64,000 nucleotides of DNA from positions 2,728,001 to 2,792,000 of the forward strand of contig NZ_RJVJ01000001.1 in the NCBI RefSeq assembly GCF_003751605.1, written 5' to 3'. The DNA comes from Kitasatospora cineracea. Its GTDB lineage: Bacteria; Actinomycetota; Actinomycetes; Streptomycetales; Streptomycetaceae. Shown here piece by piece: positions 44,128 to 53,739 of the stretch (the stretch's first letter is position 1; the number at the start of each line of letters is the position of its first letter). The notes under the pieces were generated by a model that had not been told where the DNA came from, did no database searches, and saw only the letters and a program-made list of their open reading frames with translations. A program made the translations under genes and the position numbers.

Positions 44128-44584
44128 GCCCCGCCGGGGCCGCGGTCGAGCGGCGTCGGGGCGGTGGCGGTGCGACGGCGGTGCGGTGGCCCGGAAGCGC
44201 TGCCGGGTGCGGGGGAGCGGTGTGCACGGAGTGCCCACGGAGTGTCAAACCCGGGCGTTGATCTTCGGCCAATTCCGGTGCCCGGCCCGGCCGGTGGGCC
44301 GCCGACCGGCCTGCCTGCCGGTTTGCCGCCCGGGCCGCCGCGGACCGCCTCCCGCCGACGCTCCGTCAGAACCCGTCCGCTATCGTCACGGTCGGCGGAA
44401 ATCAGTCCCACCACCCGGGTTGGAGCCCCCGGCGACGGGGCAAGTCCTTTACGCAGTCCGCACGAGCGACCACACTGAGTCCGGATGGAGTGGTGGGGAC
44501 ACGGGGGGCAGGGGCCGGTTTCCGCCTGGAGCCGTCGGCGGTTCCGACCTGAATCCCCGCCACGAATCGAGGAAGTGAGTCCCG
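44128..44584 (+). other. 457-base gap with a structured leader candidate
   Basis: No gene is supported here. A short GCCCCGCCGGGGC hairpin follows the phosphatase stop. A TATCGT -10 candidate stands at 44381-44386. The next 190 bases can fold: GTCCCACCAC near 44405 pairs with GTGGTGGGGAC near 44490-44500 and encloses smaller hairpins. This long leader precedes the 64-residue membrane protein. Confidence 0.45.
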
Positions 44585-44779
44585 GTGGCCTTCTCCGTCT
44601 CCGCCCTTGTCCTGTTCGGCGTCATCGTCGCCATCTTCATCCGCAACAAGCAGATGAAGGGCGGGCACGCCATCGTCGCCGCGCTGTTCGGCTTCATGCT
44701 CAGCCAGTCGACCATGGCCGGTCCGATCCAGCAGTTCCTCAACTCGGTCTCCAAGGCCATCGCCGGCATCGCGGGCTGA
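44585..44779 (+). CDS. Small single-pass membrane protein of 64 residues
   Basis: A conserved-looking small membrane protein. It has a hydrophobic first helix (FSVSALVLFGVIVAIFI), a positive loop (RNKQMKGGH), a second hydrophobic stretch (AIVAALFGFML), and a short amphipathic C-terminal helix (IQQFLNSVSKAIAGIAG). A GAGGAAG site stands before the GTG start. Similar proteins occur widely in streptomycetes and in some of their integrative elements, without known function. No mobile-element gene is near. Confidence 0.8.
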   Translation: MAFSVSALVLFGVIVAIFIRNKQMKGGHAIVAALFGFMLSQSTMAGPIQQFLNSVSKAIAGIAG

Positions 44780-44901
44780 CACCCCGCCGGCACCGGGGGG
44801 AGCGCGTTCCGAGGGGCGGGGGCACCCCCGTTCCGGACCAAAGTCCCGCCCGCGGGTGACCAGGGTCACCCGCTCCGTCACGCCAGGTCAGCGCCCGGGC
44901 G

Positions 44902-44931
44902 CATACGGTGGCCGAAGTCGCCCACCGTATG
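44902..44931. promoter_or_regulatory. Inverted repeat upstream of the riboswitch
   Basis: CATACGGTGG (44902-44911) and CCACCGTATG (44922-44931) form a perfect ten-bp inverted repeat with a ten-base spacer. TACGGT on either strand could serve as a -10. It is probably the promoter or operator of the riboswitch-controlled gene, or a terminator of the small upstream gene. Confidence 0.45.
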
Positions 44932-45124
44932 TGGTTCGTGGGCGCATCGTCATGATCCCGTACGCGCACCGCAGCCCGCCGTCGGCGGAGCGTGACCTGG
45001 CGGACCGTCAGCCCCCTCCCGAGCCCGGGACCGGGGCCTACCGGCGCTTGCCAGCTCCGCGAACCGTGGGTTTTGCTTCCTCCGCAGCCCGGACATCGGC
45101 CGGGCTGGCCGCCGAGCGGAACGC

Positions 45125-45298
45125 CTAGTCCTGCCGCCGCCCGGTGCCGACCAGAGACCACGCCACGGCAGGAGCGGGGGAACCACAGGTAGTACGCCGG
45201 ACCCGGAACGCACGGGGACGGCTCGGGGTGAAGCCGCGGAGACCGCGGCCGGGCAACTCTCGCCCGAACCCGACAGCTCACCTCGCAGGCGTCGGAGA
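45125..45298 (+). promoter_or_regulatory. ydaO/yuaA-type c-di-AMP riboswitch
   Basis: The sequence follows the RF00379 layout. A CCTGCCG/CGGCAGG stem (45130-45136 with 45166-45172) comes first. A GGGGGAACCACAGGTA element follows, then GGGGTGAAGCCGCGGAG, and the strongly conserved CGAACCCGACAGCTCACCTC near the 3' end with CAGGCGTCGGAGAGGA. It lies directly before a LysM/M23 peptidase gene, as known for cell-wall hydrolases and Rpf genes in streptomycetes. c-di-AMP binding turns such genes off. The 5' limit is approximate. The rest of the 530-base gap 44780-45309 holds only the inverted repeat at 44902. Confidence 0.9.
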
Positions 45299-45309
45299 GG
45301 AACAGCTTC

Positions 45310-46329
45310 ATGTCCGCTCAGGGCAAGCACCGCAAGCCGCGCCTGGCCACCGTCGTCCGCATCGCCATCGCCGCCGGCGTCGCCGGCGCCGCGGTCGGCC
45401 TCCCGGTCACCGCCGCCTCCGCGCACACCGCCGACCAGCACGACGGCGGCCGCCAGTGGGCCAACGTCTCGGTCGACGCCACCCCCGTCGCCGACACCAC
45501 CGGCTCCGCCGCCCAGCAGGCCGCGGCCGAGACCTACAAGGTCGCCTCCGGCGACACCCTCTCCAAGATCGCCGCCGCGAAGAACGTGGACGGCGGCTGG
45601 GAGAAGCTCTACCAGGACAACCGCTCGGTCATCGGCGGCAACCCGAACCTGATCTACCCGGGCCAGCAGCTGACCGTCAACGGCCAGGCCGCCGCGGCGA
45701 CTTCGTCCGCCCCGGCCGCCTCCTCGGACGCCGCGGCCCCCGCCGCCGCCCCGAAGACCTCGACCAAGTCGAGCAGCACCGGCACCGCGAAGGCCAAGGC
45801 GCAGACCCAGACCCAGACCCAGGCCCCGGCTCCGACCCAGAAGTCGACGTCCTCGTCCTCCTCCTCGTCCGCCGCGAAGTCGTCGACCGCCACCACCTCC
45901 GGCAGCTCCGCCGCGAGCTCCTCCTCCGGCTACGTCGCCCCCGCACCGGGCAGCGTCACCACCGGTTACAAGGTGGCGGGCTCCAGCTGGTCCAGCGGCT
46001 ACCACACCGGCATCGACTTCCCGGTCTCCACCGGCACCAGCCTCAAGGCCGTCGCCAACGGCACCGTGGTCTCGGCCGGCAACGGCGGCGCCTACGGCAA
46101 CCAGGTCGTCATCAAGCTCGCCGACGGCAAGTACGCCCAGTACGCGCACCTCTCCTCGATCTCCGTCTCGGCCGGCCAGTCCGTGACGGCGGGGCAGCAG
46201 ATCGGCCTGTCCGGCGCCACCGGCAACGTCACCGGCCCGCACCTGCACTTCGAGATCCGCACCACCCCGGACTACGGCTCCGACATCGACCCGGTCGCCT
46301 ACCTGGCCGCCCACGGCGTCAACGTCTGA
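45310..46329 (+). CDS. LysM/M23 cell-wall peptidase
   Basis: A secreted peptidoglycan endopeptidase of 339 residues. The signal peptide ends near residue 38 (GLPVTAASA). A LysM domain (about 73-120) with YKVASGDTLSKIAA and LIYPGQQL binds the glycan. A Ser/Ala/Thr/Gln-rich linker follows. The M23 domain (about 220-335) has the zinc motifs HTGIDF near 231 and HLHFE near 310. The ribosome site GAGAGGA lies at the end of the riboswitch, so control may also act on translation. Low c-di-AMP, as during growth or spore germination, would release it. Confidence 0.95.
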   Translation: MSAQGKHRKPRLATVVRIAIAAGVAGAAVGLPVTAASAHTADQHDGGRQWANVSVDATPVADTTGSAAQQAAAETYKVASGDTLSKIAAAKNVDGGWEKLYQDNRSVIGGNPNLIYPGQQLTVNGQAAAATSSAPAASSDAAAPAAAPKTSTKSSSTGTAKAKAQTQTQTQAPAPTQKSTSSSSSSSAAKSSTATTSGSSAASSSSGYVAPAPGSVTTGYKVAGSSWSSGYHTGIDFPVSTGTSLKAVANGTVVSAGNGGAYGNQVVIKLADGKYAQYAHLSSISVSAGQSVTAGQQIGLSGATGNVTGPHLHFEIRTTPDYGSDIDPVAYLAAHGVNV

Positions 46330-46345
46330 CCCCCGGCACCACACC

Positions 46346-46383
46346 CCCGAAGGCCCCGCGCTCCGCTGCGCGGGGCCTTCGGG
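46346..46383 (+). terminator. Terminator after the M23 peptidase gene
   Basis: A perfect 16-bp stem (46346-46361 with 46368-46383) with a six-base loop lies 16 bases after the stop. Confidence 0.8.
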
Positions 46384-46438
46384 CTGTTCCCGGGTCCGGG
46401 ACGGAGGGGAGAGGCCGCCCGCGGGGCGGGGAACGGCG

Positions 46439-46469
46439 AGGGCCCCGACCGCGTCGCGGTCGGGGCCCT
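46439..46469 (-). terminator. Terminator of tRNA-Gly
   Basis: A palindrome (46439-46453 with 46455-46469), realistically a 13- or 14-bp stem with a short loop, follows the minus-strand tRNA gene. Confidence 0.65.
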
Positions 46470-46473
46470 GTCG

Positions 46474-46547
46474 TGGAGCGGGTGACGAGAATCGAACTCG
46501 CGTGACCAGTTTGGAAGACTGGGGCTCTACCATTGAGCTACACCCGC
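46474..46547 (-). tRNA. tRNA-Gly(TCC)
   Basis: The minus strand folds as a complete tRNA. The acceptor pairs GCGGGTG with CACCCGC, the D-arm is GCTCAATGGTAGAGC, and the anticodon arm is CCAGT-CTTCCAA-ACTGG with anticodon TCC. The T arm is GCGAG-TTCGATT-CTCGT. The CCA end is encoded (46474-46476). Confidence 0.95.
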
Positions 46548-46697
46548 AGGAAAGCGCCCCGCCACCGCAGCGGTGGTGAGGACGGCCCCAGCGTACCTGG
46601 TCGGGTCGGTGGATTGCACACTCCTTCCCCGTTGTCGGCTCGCCGATATCGCCCCGGTCGGGGGCGGGTCGACGTGTACTCTTCTGCTCGGCACCAC

Positions 46698-46771
46698 GGG
46701 GTGTGGCGCAGTTTGGTAGCGCGTCCGCTTTGGGAGCGGAAGGCCGTCGGTTCGAATCCGGTCACCCCGAC
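46698..46771 (+). tRNA. tRNA-Pro(TGG)
   Basis: A complete tRNA of 74 bases. The acceptor pairs CGGGGTG with CACCCCG, the D-loop holds AGTTTGGTAGC, and the anticodon stem is TCCGC/GCGGA with loop TTTGGGA, giving TGG. The T arm is CCGTCGGTTCGAATCCGG-like. CCA is not encoded. tRNA 3' ends such as this are common integration sites, but no integrase or insertion is next to it. Confidence 0.95.
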
Positions 46772-46886
46772 CGTGTGCGGCAGGGTCTCGTCGGTGGCGG
46801 GGCCCTGTTGTCGTTGCGGCCCGGCGCCGCCGTCCCCGCTCCCGTCCGCACCCAGGTGCCGGGCACAGTCGCTTTCGTGGTACCGG

Positions 46887-46892
46887 TAGGAT
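46887..46892 (+). promoter_or_regulatory. tig promoter -10
   Basis: TAGGAT about 80 bases before the tig GTG is the best -10 candidate. A second, weaker TAGTAC follows 20 bases later. Confidence 0.4.
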
Positions 46893-46973
46893 GGACCGCT
46901 GGCGGTAGTACGGACAGCATTGCAGCCCCAACCGCCTATCGCCCTGACCGCAAGCCCCCTAGGAGACCCAACC

Positions 46974-48365
46974 GTGAAGAGCGCCGTCGAGACTCTGAAC
47001 CCGACCCGGGTTCGACTCACCGTCGAGGTGCCCTTCGAGGAGCTCAAGCCCAGCCTCGACGCGGCGTACAAGAAGATCAACCAGCAGGTCACCGTTCCGG
47101 GCTTCCGCAAGGGCAAGATCCCGAACAAGGTGATCGACCAGCGCTTCGGTCGTGGCGCGGTGCTGGAGGAGGCCGTCAACGACGCGCTTCCGCGCTTCTA
47201 CACGCAGGCCGTCGACGAGGGCCAGATCGACGTGCTGGGCCAGCCCGACATCACCGACATCGAGGGTGTCGAGAACCTGGCCGACGGCGGGGACCTCAAG
47301 TTCACCGCCGAGGTCGACGTGCGCCCCGAGGTCACCCTCCCCGAGTTCGCCGAGATCGCGGTCGTGGTCGACCCGGTCGTGGTCGGCGACGAGGACGTCG
47401 AGAAGTCCCTCGAGCAGCTGCGCGAGCGCTTCGCCTCCGTCAAGGACGTCGAGCGCGCCGCGGGCGAGAACGACATCGTGGTGATCGACCTGGAGGCCAA
47501 GGTCGACGGCGAGGTGCCGGAGGACGGCACCGCCACCGGCGTGAGCTACGAGATCGGCTCCGGCCGCCTGCTGGACGGCATCGACGAGGCCGTGGTCGGC
47601 CTGTCCGCCGGCGAGTCCAAGACCTTCACCACCACCCTCAAGGGCGGCACCCAGGTCGGCAAGGACTCCGAGGTCACCGTCACCGTGACCACCGTCCAGG
47701 AGAAGGAACTCCCCGAGCTGGACGACGAGTTCGCGCAGCTGGCGAGCGAGTTCGACACCCTCGAGGAGCTCCGCGCCGACTCCGTCAAGCGCCTCGAGCG
47801 CATGAAGGAGTTCGACCAGGCCACCCAGGCCCAGGAGAAGGTCCTCGACGAGCTGCTCGCGCGGGTCGAGATGGACTACCCGGAGAAGCTGCTCGCGGAC
47901 GAGATCGGCACCCGCAAGCACAACCTGGAGCACCACCAGCTGGAGCCGATGGGCCTGACCCTCGACACCTACCTCGCCTCCCAGGACAAGTCCCGCGAGG
48001 ACTACGAGAAGGAGACCGAGGAGCAGGCGAAGAAGGGCATCAAGACCCAGTTCGTGCTGGACCAGATCGTCAAGAACGAGGAGCTGGGCGTCAACCAGGA
48101 GGAGCTCACCGAGCACCTCATCCGCCGCGCCGCCGGCTCCGGCCTGACCCCGGACCAGTTCGCCCAGCAGGTCGTCCAGGGCGGCCAGGTGCAGCTGCTG
48201 GTCGGCGAGGTCGCCCGCGGCAAGGCGCTGGCCCTGGTGGTCGAGGCCGCCAAGGTGACCGACACCAACGGCGAGACCGTCTCCTTCGAGGACGACGAGG
48301 AGGAGACCACCGAGGCTGCCGAGGCCGCCGCGGAGGAGACCTCCGAGAAGTCCGCCGAGGCCTGA
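46974..48365 (+). CDS. tig: Trigger factor
   Basis: A ribosome-associated folding chaperone and peptidyl-prolyl isomerase, 463 residues. It has the ribosome-binding signature [10 protein letters not shown] (about 44-53), an FKBP-like domain (about 160-245), and the helical C-terminal substrate arms. An acidic tail of about 30 Glu/Ala residues ends the protein. The GTG start has AGGAGA seven bases before it. It sits directly upstream of clpP1-clpP2, the standard tig-clp order in bacteria. A terminator lies between them. Confidence 0.96.
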   Translation: MKSAVETLNPTRVRLTVEVPFEELKPSLDAAYKKINQQVTVPGFRKGKIPNKVIDQRFGRGAVLEEAVNDALPRFYTQAVDEGQIDVLGQPDITDIEGVENLADGGDLKFTAEVDVRPEVTLPEFAEIAVVVDPVVVGDEDVEKSLEQLRERFASVKDVERAAGENDIVVIDLEAKVDGEVPEDGTATGVSYEIGSGRLLDGIDEAVVGLSAGESKTFTTTLKGGTQVGKDSEVTVTVTTVQEKELPELDDEFAQLASEFDTLEELRADSVKRLERMKEFDQATQAQEKVLDELLARVEMDYPEKLLADEIGTRKHNLEHHQLEPMGLTLDTYLASQDKSREDYEKETEEQAKKGIKTQFVLDQIVKNEELGVNQEELTEHLIRRAAGSGLTPDQFAQQVVQGGQVQLLVGEVARGKALALVVEAAKVTDTNGETVSFEDDEEETTEAAEAAAEETSEKSAEA

Positions 48366-48405
48366 GCCTCGTGACCGTCGGCCACCGACGGGACGTCTGA
48401 CCGGG

Positions 48406-48441
48406 AACGGGCCCGGACACCGCACGGTGTCCGGGCCCGTT
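48406..48441 (+). terminator. Terminator between tig and clpP1
   Basis: A 17-base palindromic pair (48406-48422 with 48425-48441), in effect a 16-bp stem with a four-base loop, lies 40 bases after the tig stop. Confidence 0.8.
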
Positions 48442-48476
48442 CGCGCGCTCCGGACGGCCCCGGCCCGCTCACCCTG

Positions 48477-48490
48477 CGCTCACAGCGAAC
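48477..48490 (+). promoter_or_regulatory. ClgR-type operator of clpP1-clpP2
   Basis: CGC-TCACA-GCGAAC fits the CGC-N5-GCG core of ClgR operators, with the GCGAAC half complete. It lies about 40 bases before a TAGGGT -10 (48529-48534) and 90 before the clpP1 GTG. ClgR activates clp genes in streptomycetes and corynebacteria. Confidence 0.65.
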
Positions 48491-48579
48491 AGTTCTGCGT
48501 GGGGGATTCAGGGGCGGGGCCTGCGCGTTAGGGTCGGTGGACAGCGACACACACGCAGATCGACTGAGCAGGTGGCTAA

Positions 48580-49230
48580 GTGACGTTCCCGCAGATGCAG
48601 ATGCCTGGCCCGATGGCACCGCACGCCGCCGGCGGCGACGTGGGTGGCGGCCTGGGCGACCAGGTCTACAACCGGCTGCTCAACGAGCGCATCATCTTCC
48701 TCGGCCAGCAGGTCGACGACGACATCGCCAACAAGATCACCGCCCAGCTGCTGCTGCTCGCGGCGGACCCCGAGAAGGACATCTACCTCTACATCAACTC
48801 CCCGGGTGGATCCATCTCGGCCGGCATGGCGATCTACGACACCATGCAGTACATCAAGAACGACGTGGTCACCATCGCGATGGGCATGGCGGCGTCGATG
48901 GGCCAGTTCCTGCTGACCGCGGGCGCCAAGGGCAAGCGCTTCTCGCTGCCGAACGCCAACATCCTGATGCACCAGCCCTCCGCGGGCCTCGGCGGCTCCG
49001 CCACCGACATCCGGATCCAGGCCGAGCAGCTGCTGCGCACCAAGAAGCGGATGTCCGAGCTCATCGCGCACCACAGCGGCCAGTCCTTCGAGCAGATCAC
49101 CGCGGACTCCGACCGCGACCGCTGGTTCACCCCGGAGGAGGCCAAGGCGTACGGCCTGATCGACGAGATCATGCACAGCGCCGCGGACGTCCCCGGTGGC
49201 GGCGGCACCGGCGCGGGCCTGGCCGGCTGA
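48580..49230 (+). CDS. clpP1: ATP-dependent Clp protease proteolytic subunit ClpP1
   Basis: A serine protease subunit of 216 residues. The triad is visible: Ser106 in MGMAASMG, His131 in LMHQP and an Asp near 180 in SDRDRWF. A Gly-rich N- and C-terminus flanks the core. The start is a GTG after GGTGGCTAA. It forms a mixed tetradecamer with ClpP2 and is fed by ClpX or ClpC. It is co-transcribed with clpP2, 44 bases downstream. A ClgR operator stands upstream. Confidence 0.96.
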   Translation: MTFPQMQMPGPMAPHAAGGDVGGGLGDQVYNRLLNERIIFLGQQVDDDIANKITAQLLLLAADPEKDIYLYINSPGGSISAGMAIYDTMQYIKNDVVTIAMGMAASMGQFLLTAGAKGKRFSLPNANILMHQPSAGLGGSATDIRIQAEQLLRTKKRMSELIAHHSGQSFEQITADSDRDRWFTPEEAKAYGLIDEIMHSAADVPGGGGTGAGLAG

Positions 49231-49274
49231 CCGGCATCGCAACCCTGACCGCACGCTTCGGAGGACCAGAAACC

Positions 49275-49937
49275 ATGAACATCCCCAGCCTGTCCGGTGC
49301 CCAGGCCCGCCTGGAGGACATGCGCGCCGAGGGCCGCTACATCGTCCCGCGCTTCGTCGAGCGCACCTCGCAGGGCATCCGCGAGTACGACCCGTACGCC
49401 AAGCTGTTCGAGGAGCGCATCATCTTCCTCGGCTCGCAGGTGGACGACGTCTCGGCGAACGACATCATGGCGCAGCTGATCTGCCTCGAGTCGATGGACC
49501 CGGACCGGGACATCTCGCTCTACATCAACTCGCCCGGCGGCTCGTTCACCGCGCTGACCGCGATCTACGACACCATGCAGTTCGTGAAGCCGGACATCCA
49601 GACGGTCTGCATGGGCCAGGCCGCCTCGGCCGCCGCGGTGATCCTGGCCGCGGGCACCCCCGGCAAGCGCCTCGCGCTGCCGAACGCCCGCATCCTGATC
49701 CACCAGCCGTACACCGAGACCGGCCGCGGCCAGGTGTCGGACCTGGAGATCCAGGCCAAGGAGATCTTCCGGATGCGCGAGCAGCTGGAGACCATGCTGG
49801 CCAAGCACTCGACCAAGTCGGTCGACCAGGTCCGCGAGGACATCGAGCGCGACAAGATCCTCACCGCCGAGGAGTCGCTGGAGTACGGGCTGATCGACCA
49901 GATCGTCTCGACCCGGAAGAACTCCTACACCGACTGA
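49275..49937 (+). CDS. clpP2: ATP-dependent Clp protease proteolytic subunit ClpP2
   Basis: The second proteolytic subunit, 220 residues. Triad Ser in MGQAASAAA, His in LIHQP and Asp in [11 protein letters not shown] are present. An N-terminal extension ([19 protein letters not shown]) is typical of actinobacterial ClpP2. The conserved [16 protein letters not shown] helix contacts the partner ring. A GAGGACC site precedes the ATG. A long palindromic terminator follows. Actinobacteria need both ClpP1 and ClpP2 for activity. Confidence 0.96.
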   Translation: MNIPSLSGAQARLEDMRAEGRYIVPRFVERTSQGIREYDPYAKLFEERIIFLGSQVDDVSANDIMAQLICLESMDPDRDISLYINSPGGSFTALTAIYDTMQFVKPDIQTVCMGQAASAAAVILAAGTPGKRLALPNARILIHQPYTETGRGQVSDLEIQAKEIFRMREQLETMLAKHSTKSVDQVREDIERDKILTAEESLEYGLIDQIVSTRKNSYTD

Positions 49938-49943
49938 ACCCCC

Positions 49944-49986
49944 GCCCCGGGGCGGTGCGTACGTGACGTACGCCCCGCCCCGGGGC
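49944..49986 (+). terminator. Terminator after clpP2
   Basis: A 43-base near-palindrome (49944-49964 with 49966-49986) has one mismatch and a TGA loop. It begins seven bases after the clpP2 stop. Confidence 0.75.
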
Positions 49987-50060
49987 GTTCCGGTCCGGGC
50001 TTCCGTCCCGCACAATGGGCAGTCGGGTCCATGCGCCCGCGACGGCATCTGTTCGGTATC

Positions 50061-50078
50061 AATTCGCCCAGGGCGTAG
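50061..50078 (+). promoter_or_regulatory. ClgR-type operator upstream of clpX
   Basis: AATTCGCCCAGGGCGTAG matches the ClgR motif WNNWCGCYNANRGCGWWS at all fixed positions. It is 139 bases before the clpX GTG, in the 279-base gap that also contains the clpX leader and no gene. Confidence 0.65.
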
Positions 50079-50216
50079 GGCAGAGCGGTCGAAGTCGGCG
50101 GAAACAGCGGCTCGGCAGAGTACCGTCGGATACCAGACCGACCGCCGACGGCGAAGCCGGTCTCACAGCACCAGGCCCCGACCCCCGCGGGGCCCCTGGC
50201 GAAGGGGAAGCACCTC

Positions 50217-51503
<1,287 letters not shown>

Positions 51504-51525
51504 GGCGCCGCCCGGCCCGGACGGA

Positions 51526-51563
51526 AAGGGGCCCCGCACCGGTCGACCGGTGCGGGGCCCCTT
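51526..51563. terminator. Bidirectional terminator after clpX
   Basis: A long palindrome centred on GGTCGACC, with up to 19 complementary bases per arm, lies between clpX and the convergent membrane protein gene. Confidence 0.8.
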
Positions 51564-51606
51564 CCGCGTGCGGCCTCCGGGCCGCCCGACCGCCTTGCGG
51601 CGAAGG

Positions 51607-52416
51607 CTACTTGAGCACCTCGGCGGCCTGGCGCAGCTCGCGGGTGTCGGCGGCGGCCTTGTCGAGGTCGACGCTGTCGGACTTCTCCATCACCAGCACC
51701 ACGGAGGAGTAGTCGGCCCAGACGCAGACCGCGAGGTCCGGGGTGTCGCTGCTCTTGACCATGGCGCAGGACATCGAGCCGCCGAGCGGACCGGCGTCCA
51801 CCGACTTCTTCTGGGTGACGGTGTCACCCTCCTTCTCCATGTCCTTGAACTGCTGGTCGACCTGGGCGGACGGCCGGGAGACCTTGCCGTAGGCGCCGGC
51901 CGCGATCACCATCCGGCTGCCGTCCTCCGTGGCGTAGAGCGCGGCGACGGTCTGCTCCGGCTGGAGCGAGTCCGGGTCGGCGGCGGTGTCCTGCTTCATC
52001 TGCTCGGCCATCTGCTGCGCGGTGTCCGCGCCGGCCTCGCTGCTCATGCCCTGGAAGGTCGGGGGCATGACGACCTTGTACTTGCCGGTCTTCGAGACGG
52101 TGTCGTAGGCGAAGTAGCCGACCACGCCGGCGCCGGCCAGGATCACCGCGGAGACCACGGACAGCGTGATCCACAGGCCCTTGCGGGACTTCTTCTGCGG
52201 AGCCGGGTACCCGGGCGGGAAGCCGCCGGGCGCACCGGCCGGGTAGCCCTGCTGCGGCAGCGCGGCGCCGCCCCAGGACTGCTGCGGCTGCTGCTGCGGG
52301 CCGGGGTAGCCGTATCCGGCCTGCGGGGCGGGCGCGCCCTGCGGGGGTATCGGGGCGCCGGGGGTCTGCGGCGGCCCGAAACCGGGCTGCGGCGGACCGA
52401 ACTGGTTGTCGGACAC
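51607..52416 (-). CDS. Pro/Gln-rich single-pass membrane protein, paralogue 1
   Basis: A 269-residue protein from the GTG at 52416, with ACGGAG about ten bases upstream. An ATG at 52434 is the alternative. The first 75 residues are cytoplasmic and Pro/Gln/Gly/Tyr-rich ([12 protein letters not shown]). A basic KKSRKG precedes one transmembrane helix ([24 protein letters not shown] at about 80-103). The extracytoplasmic domain of 165 residues is hydrophilic with two Cys. It is related in layout to the next gene upstream. No family function is recognised. Confidence 0.82.
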   Translation of the reverse strand: MSDNQFGPPQPGFGPPQTPGAPIPPQGAPAPQAGYGYPGPQQQPQQSWGGAALPQQGYPAGAPGGFPPGYPAPQKKSRKGLWITLSVVSAVILAGAGVVGYFAYDTVSKTGKYKVVMPPTFQGMSSEAGADTAQQMAEQMKQDTAADPDSLQPEQTVAALYATEDGSRMVIAAGAYGKVSRPSAQVDQQFKDMEKEGDTVTQKKSVDAGPLGGSMSCAMVKSSDTPDLAVCVWADYSSVVLVMEKSDSVDLDKAAADTRELRQAAEVLK

Positions 52417-52461
52417 GGCTGGTGCTCCGTTCACGCGTGAAGGTGGTGCTGGTGGGGGGAC

Positions 52462-52519
52462 TTGGACCGACCGGCAGATGGAGGGCGGTCTTGGACCGAC
52501 CGGCGCACGGAGGGCGGCG
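52462..52519. repeat. 29-bp tandem direct repeat between the membrane paralogues
   Basis: Two head-to-tail copies (52462-52490 and 52491-52519) begin CTTGGACCGACCGG and end GGAGGGCGG, differing at about four positions. The second copy is also part of a 25-bp inverted repeat with 52628-52652. Confidence 0.8.
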
Positions 52520-52652
52520 TCGCGGGCCGGTGGCTGTCGCCCGGACGGCTTCTCCTCGGTCGCCGTGGCTCCGCCACGGCTCCCTCGTCGGCACCGCCCG
52601 GACTCGGCCCTCGACCCGCTCCTTCTCCCGCCCTCCGTGCGCCGGTCGGTCC
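52494..52652. repeat. 25-bp inverted repeat with a 109-base loop
   Basis: Bases 52494-52518 are perfectly complementary to 52628-52652. The right arm abuts the stop codon of the upstream paralogue gene. The pair could form a long stem in the mRNA between the two minus-strand genes. Confidence 0.8.
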
Positions 52653-53581
52653 TACTTGGCGACGGTGGAGGCGTCCCGGAGCTGGCGGGCCAGCGCGGCC
52701 ACCTGGTCGACGGAGAGCTGCTTGCCCTTGGGGTCGAGGCTGCTGGTCGTCACGGTGCCGATGGTGGAGTGCGTGGCGAACACGCACACCGGCACGCTCT
52801 GCGCGGCGGCGGAGGAGCTGCCGCCCTCGGCGCCGAGGGAGCCGCAGCGCAGCTGGCTGCCGGAGTCCTTGGGGTCCTTGGCGTCGACGTCGGTCAGCTT
52901 CTGCTTCCAGACCGCCTTGCCGCCGCTGCCGGAGCCGCCGGACTCGTCCGAGCTGTTCATCGCGTCGTCCATCTTGGCGACCAGGGCGTCCATCGCCTTG
53001 CCGGGGTCCTTCACGGTGCCCCAACTGCCGCCGAAGCTGGCCAGGTCGGTGGTGTTCTTCTGGTAGGTGACGCTCAGCGAGCCCTCGAAGGTGCCGATGG
53101 CCTCCAGGCCCTTCAGCTCGCCCTTCTCGTTGGACGACTTCTTGGTGTAGCCGGCCACGCTGTCCTGCACCGCGAGCTTGTACTTGCCGGCGGTGTCCGA
53201 ACCGCCGCCGCTGCCGCCCTTCAGCCCCCACCACAGACCGCCGCCGACCGCGACCACGCCCAGCACGACCACCAGCGCGATGATCCCGCCCTTCCCCTTG
53301 GACGGCGCGGGCGGCGGCGGGTAGCCGCCGTAGCCGGGCTGCTGGGGCGCGCCCCACTGCTGGGGGGCCTGCGGCGGCTGGCCGTAGCCGGGCTGCGGGG
53401 CCGGGGGCTGCTGCGGGTAGCCGTAGCCGGGGGGCTGCTGCTGCGGGGCACCGTACGCGGGCGGCTGGGGGGCGCCGTAGGCCGGCGGCTGGCCGTAGCC
53501 GGGCTGCGGCGGGGGAGCGCCGTAAGGCTGCTGCGGCTGCCCCTGCGGATACTGCTGCGGTCCCTGCCCCTGGCCGTACAT
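52652..53581 (-). CDS. Pro/Gln/Tyr-rich single-pass membrane protein, paralogue 2
   Basis: A 309-residue protein. The first 92 residues are a disordered cytoplasmic Pro/Gln/Gly/Tyr repeat ([12 protein letters not shown]-type units), a basic KGKGG and one transmembrane helix at about 98-118 ([20 protein letters not shown]). The extracytoplasmic domain carries Cys in LRCGSLG and VCVFAT. It has the same design as the following gene, so a tandem duplication is likely. A strong promoter region lies to the right, divergent from valS. Unknown function. Confidence 0.82.
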   Translation of the reverse strand: MYGQGQGPQQYPQGQPQQPYGAPPPQPGYGQPPAYGAPQPPAYGAPQQQPPGYGYPQQPPAPQPGYGQPPQAPQQWGAPQQPGYGGYPPPPAPSKGKGGIIALVVVLGVVAVGGGLWWGLKGGSGGGSDTAGKYKLAVQDSVAGYTKKSSNEKGELKGLEAIGTFEGSLSVTYQKNTTDLASFGGSWGTVKDPGKAMDALVAKMDDAMNSSDESGGSGSGGKAVWKQKLTDVDAKDPKDSGSQLRCGSLGAEGGSSSAAAQSVPVCVFATHSTIGTVTTSSLDPKGKQLSVDQVAALARQLRDASTVAK

Positions 53582-53726
53582 CGTCGTCGTCTCCCCCGCC
53601 GCTCACGAGTCGCGCGGCCCTGTGGTCTGTTGAGTGCTCGAGTATGCGGCACGCTATCGTACGGCCCCCCCACCGTGCCCGAGTGGTCCGGACACAATCG
53701 GTTCGTAACCGCGGTCCCGCCTTCCG

Positions 53727-53739
53727 TAAACTGTTCGTC
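53727..53739 (+). promoter_or_regulatory. Leaderless promoter -10 of valS
   Basis: TAAACT (53727-53732) lies seven bases before the GTG at 53740, with no ribosome-binding site. There is no room for a T-box leader. Confidence 0.5.

Noticed and set aside
44186-44578. A 130-codon ORF in the leader region upstream of the small membrane protein
   Set aside because: Mixed low-complexity text without a ribosome site or family likeness. Its stretch coincides with the foldable leader.
46698-46771. Occupied attachment site of an integrative element at tRNA-Pro
   Set aside because: The tRNA 3' end is followed directly by the tig leader. There is no integrase, excisionase or repeated tRNA 3' fragment nearby.
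52462-52519. Start of a CRISPR array
   Set aside because: Only two copies, head to tail with no spacer, and no cas genes anywhere in the window.
53582-53739. A T-box leader for valS
   Set aside because: The -10 lies seven bases before the GTG, and no specifier stem or antiterminator sequence is visible in the gap.
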